Source: CALCLY01 sp900552775
GTDB lineage: Bacteria > Bacillota > Clostridia > UMGS1883 > UMGS1540
Reading direction: 5' to 3'
Assembly: GCA_937966555.1 (NCBI GenBank)
Contig: CALCLY010000025.1
Coordinates: forward strand, 111,614-175,613
DNA: 64,000 nucleotides
The notes under the pieces are model-generated. The model saw only the letters and a list, made by a program, of their open reading frames with translations, had not been told where the DNA came from and did no database searches. A program made the position numbers and the translations under genes. Position 1 is the first letter of the stretch, and every line of letters begins with the position of its first letter. Shown here piece after piece: positions 61,443 to 64,000 of this stretch.

Positions 61443-63848
61443 ATGTCAGTATTCAAATGTAAAATGTGCGGCGGCACAATAGAATTTAACCCGGGCGACA
61501 CGGTGGGCGTCTGCGACTCATGCGGAACAAAGCAGACATTGCCGCGCCTTGACGATGAAAAACGCGCAAATCTCTATGACAGGGCAAACCATTTCAGACG
61601 CAACAATGAGTTTGACAAGGCGGCGGGGATATATGAGCAGATTTTAAATGAAGACGGCAGCGACGCCGAGGCATACTGGTCTCTTGTATTGTGCAGATAC
61701 GGAATAGAATACGTTGAAGACGCGGCAACGAAAAAGCGTGTGCCTACAGTAAACCGCGCACAGTATACCTCTGTGTTTGACGATGATAATTATAAATCCG
61801 CATTAAAATATGCCGACGGGTATCAGAAAGCCATTTACGAGGAAGAAGCAAAAACCATAAACGATATACAGAAAGGCATACTTGAAATATCGCAGAAGGA
61901 AGAACCGTTTGACGTTTTTATCTGCTATAAGGAAAACGACAGTGCCGGCAGAAGAACGCCCGATTCCGTTCTGGCAAACGACCTTTATCATCAGCTTACG
62001 CGCGAAGGGTTTAAGGTGTTTTTTGCAGGGATCACGCTTGAAGATAAGCTCGGCACGGCTTATGAACCGTACATATTTGCCGCGCTGAACTCCGCAAAGG
62101 TTATGGTGGTGCTCGGCACAAAGCCGGAGTATTTTAATGCGGTTTGGGTTAAAAACGAGTGGAGCAGGTATTTGTCGCTTATAAAAAACGGTGCGGATAA
62201 AATGCTTGTGCCGGCATATAAGGATATGGACCCGTATGACCTGCCGGAGGAGTTTTCGCATCTTCAGGCACAGGATATGTCAAAGCTCGGGTTTATGCAG
62301 GATTTGATAAGGGGCATTAAGAAAATAGTAAACGGCGGCAAGAGCGAAAAGAATACGCAGATAGAGGCGGCAGCTCCTTCTTCAGGCTCAAATACAGAGC
62401 CGCTTTTAAAACGCGCTTTTATATTTCTTGAAGACGGCGATTTTAAAAGCGCCGATGAATATTGCGAAAAGGTGCTTGATATAAACCCCGAATGTGCGGA
62501 GGCATATCTCGGGAAGCTTATGGCGGAGCTCAATGTAAAAAAGCGAAACAAACTCCGCGATTGCGAGCTTCCGTTTGATACAAACGATAACTATAAAAAG
62601 ATTATGCGCTTCGGCGATGAAAATCTTAAAGCACAGCTTCAAAAGGATATTGAATTTATTAATGAGCGGACATTGGACGGTATTCTTGAGAGAGCAAAAT
62701 CCAAACTAAGCAGTAAACTTTACGAAGAAGCACTTGATTTGTTAAATGAAATATCGGGCTATAAAAATGCTGATGAGCTGATTGATTTATGTAATGAAAA
62801 AATGGAAGAGGAAAGAATTGAGGAGGAACGAAAGGCAGAAGAGCGCAGATTGGCAGCAGAACGAAAGGAAGAAGAACGAAGAATACAGGCAGAAAAAACT
62901 AAAAAAAGACTTAAGAAAATTGCCGCTGTAGCAACGCCGATTGTGTGTGCCTGTATTGCATTTTTAATTGTACTTAATACGGTTATTATTCCTAAGTATA
63001 AGCTTAATAAAGCAATGAGCATGCTGGATTCGGGCGAATACGATTCGGCATATGCGCTGCTTGAAGAAATCGGAAACAGCGAAGCAATAAATTCAAATAA
63101 ATATGACAGAGCAATGCAATACATTGACTCCGCTGATTATGAGTCTGCATATAAGCTTTTAGATGGGCTTTCGTATAAAGATAGTTATGATAAGCTTTTA
63201 AGCATAAAGCCGAAATATCAGCAGATTTCAATTTCAAAAGCAATTCGCGGGAATTCGGTGTTTTTCGGTTCTTATGAGCAAGATAATATCTCATCAAACG
63301 GAAAAGAAGATATTGAATGGAGTGTGCTGGCAAAGGAGGGTAACAGAGTTCTTCTTATCAGCAAGTATGCTCTTGATTGTAAACAGTACAATTCAACATA
63401 TACCTATGATGTAACATGGGAAACATGTTCACTAAGGCAGTGGCTTAACGGCACATTTTTAAACGATGCTTTCAGTACAGAAGAGCAGGCATTAATACAA
63501 GATACATATGTATCGGCTGACGCAAACCCAAAATATGATACAAATCCGGGCAACGCAACCACAGATAAGGTTTTTCTTTTAAGTATCAACGAGATTAATA
63601 AATACATTGTCGGTGATGAGAGCAGAAAGTGCATACCTACAGAATATGCCAAAGCAAACGGTGCATGCACAAGCAGCAGTAATACAAAAAACGGTGTACC
63701 CACCTGCTGGTGGTGGCTGCGGTCGCCTGGTCTTACTCAGTCTAGAGCCGCTCTTGTCAACGATGACAGCTCGGTTTATTACTATGGTATTAGTGTCAAC
63801 AGTGCTGACGTTTGTGTTCGCCCCGCGGTGTGGGTCAGCATTAAATAA
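61443..63848 (+). CDS. transmembrane TIR protein with zinc ribbon, TPR and C-type-lectin-like domain
   Basis: An 801-residue multidomain protein. In order: a zinc ribbon (C6, C9, C24, C27); TPR-like helices (about 45-150); a TIR domain (about 153-295; FDVFICYKEND at its start, FAGITLEDKLGTAYEPYIFAAL with E208 as candidate catalytic Glu); a second TPR-like part (about 320-450); a Glu/Arg-rich helix (about 455-490); one transmembrane segment (about 493-517); a short repeat region (LDSGEYDSAYALLEEIG and similar); and a C-terminal domain (about 594-801) with W-W-x-LRSPG and VRPAVWV motifs, which I recall as DUF6273-like with a formylglycine-enzyme / C-type-lectin-like fold. Positive charges before the membrane span place TIR inside and the last domain outside. 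ATG 61443 has AAAGGTG 6 nt upstream. TIR domains commonly cleave NAD+ or make signal nucleotides; which applies here is unknown. Confidence 0.85.
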   Translation: MSVFKCKMCGGTIEFNPGDTVGVCDSCGTKQTLPRLDDEKRANLYDRANHFRRNNEFDKAAGIYEQILNEDGSDAEAYWSLVLCRYGIEYVEDAATKKRVPTVNRAQYTSVFDDDNYKSALKYADGYQKAIYEEEAKTINDIQKGILEISQKEEPFDVFICYKENDSAGRRTPDSVLANDLYHQLTREGFKVFFAGITLEDKLGTAYEPYIFAALNSAKVMVVLGTKPEYFNAVWVKNEWSRYLSLIKNGADKMLVPAYKDMDPYDLPEEFSHLQAQDMSKLGFMQDLIRGIKKIVNGGKSEKNTQIEAAAPSSGSNTEPLLKRAFIFLEDGDFKSADEYCEKVLDINPECAEAYLGKLMAELNVKKRNKLRDCELPFDTNDNYKKIMRFGDENLKAQLQKDIEFINERTLDGILERAKSKLSSKLYEEALDLLNEISGYKNADELIDLCNEKMEEERIEEERKAEERRLAAERKEEERRIQAEKTKKRLKKIAAVATPIVCACIAFLIVLNTVIIPKYKLNKAMSMLDSGEYDSAYALLEEIGNSEAINSNKYDRAMQYIDSADYESAYKLLDGLSYKDSYDKLLSIKPKYQQISISKAIRGNSVFFGSYEQDNISSNGKEDIEWSVLAKEGNRVLLISKYALDCKQYNSTYTYDVTWETCSLRQWLNGTFLNDAFSTEEQALIQDTYVSADANPKYDTNPGNATTDKVFLLSINEINKYIVGDESRKCIPTEYAKANGACTSSSNTKNGVPTCWWWLRSPGLTQSRAALVNDDSSVYYYGISVNSADVCVRPAVWVSIK
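63726..63821 (+). other. candidate hypervariable (DGR-type) segment in the lectin-like domain
   Basis: Of 32 codons here, 29 end in C or T. The residues between the fixed LRSPG and VRPA motifs are mostly Asn, Asp, Ser, Tyr, Ala, Ile and Cys, all one or two changes from AAC/AAT at the adenines. A GC-rich block (CGCCCCGCGG and on, from 63819) follows, as at the homing end of retroelement variable regions. No template repeat or reverse transcriptase is in the window. Confidence 0.4.
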
Positions 63849-63883
63849 CAGTATCAGAGTGAAGTAATATGTTCCGGGCGTAG

Positions 63884-63903
63884 GGACAATTCACGAATTG
63901 TCC
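63884..63903. repeat. short perfect palindrome downstream of the TIR gene
   Basis: GGACAATT-CACG-AATTGTCC: an 8-bp stem with a 4-base loop, flanked on the left by GGGCGTAG. It may be a small dispersed repeat, or the hairpin often found just after DGR variable regions. Confidence 0.55.
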
Positions 63904-63926
63904 GTTTGATGTTGCGGAAAAAATGG

Positions 63927-64000
63927 GCTGTTTAAAAAGTTAACCGACTTTAGCCACAGCCCGGCAAGGAAGTATTGCCCTGCTAAACATCTTTTTTGCG
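63927..64000. repeat. inverted second copy of the dispersed repeat, cut by the window edge
   Basis: These 74 bases match the reverse complement of 6352-6425 at 72 positions; the two differences are C/T changes. The similarity runs to the last base of the window, so the element continues beyond it. Confidence 0.9.

Overview
The window reads as chromosomal DNA of an anaerobic, spore-forming member of the Clostridia (Firmicutes). The evidence is a set of endospore genes (spoIVA, ylbJ, yqfC, yqfD, a SpoVB-like flippase), the yqfC-yqfD-phoH-pgpH-ybeY-era-yqzL-recO gene order known from Bacillus and Clostridium, a clostridial electron-bifurcating type [FeFe] hydrogenase, an SLH-anchored surface protein and AT-rich sigma-A type promoters with G-rich ribosome binding sites. 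Several intracellular glycan-degrading enzymes suggest a plant- or gut-glycan fermenter. The species cannot be named from the sequence. No rRNA, tRNA, CRISPR array or transposase gene was seen.

Layout. 0-1.8 kb: a heparinase II/III family enzyme at the left edge. 1.85-6.2 kb: hydCBA, a three-subunit NAD-linked hydrogenase behind a strong promoter and a Rex-like operator, closed by a terminator. 6.1-6.4 kb: a 315-bp structured non-coding repeat; part of it recurs, inverted, at the right edge of the window. 6.5-9 kb: an M20 amidohydrolase and, convergent, ylbJ. 9-17.2 kb: the sporulation, RNA-maturation and DNA-repair operon from yqfC to the flippase. 17.3-19 kb: acyl-CoA synthetase. 19-24 kb (minus strand): ilvE-tyrA-aroE/aroK for aromatic and branched-chain amino acids, a transaldolase-like aldolase and a TRIC-family membrane protein. 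24-30.6 kb: metA, a small membrane exporter, metK, recD2, comF and a CBS-domain protein. 30.7-34.8 kb (minus): two small membrane proteins, an FAD oxidoreductase and a six-hairpin glycosidase-like protein. 34.9-40.7 kb: spoIVA, a GH78-like rhamnosidase and a two-component system. 40.7-55.2 kb: a degenerate receiver-domain protein followed by two giant secreted proteins of 2,500 and 2,171 residues, the second carrying SLH anchors. 55.4-59.3 kb: hcp and a GH20-like hexosaminidase. 59.5-63.85 kb: a three-gene SPFH / four-TM / TIR module.

The most unusual region is the last module. Its final gene encodes a predicted single-pass membrane protein with a zinc ribbon, TPR-like helices and a TIR domain on the cytoplasmic side, and a C-type-lectin-like domain outside. 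The last 32 or so codons of that domain before the C-terminal motif are almost all NNY, the pattern expected of a diversity-generating-retroelement variable region. No reverse transcriptase or template repeat lies in the window, so this remains a hypothesis. The receiver plus giant surface protein operon at 40.7-55.2 kb is the second candidate for an undescribed system. Smaller points include a ybeY gene with ACG where its start codon should be, a Ser for Cys change in the hydrogenase L1 motif, and a matched pair of inverted repeats around the promoter region of the SPFH operon.
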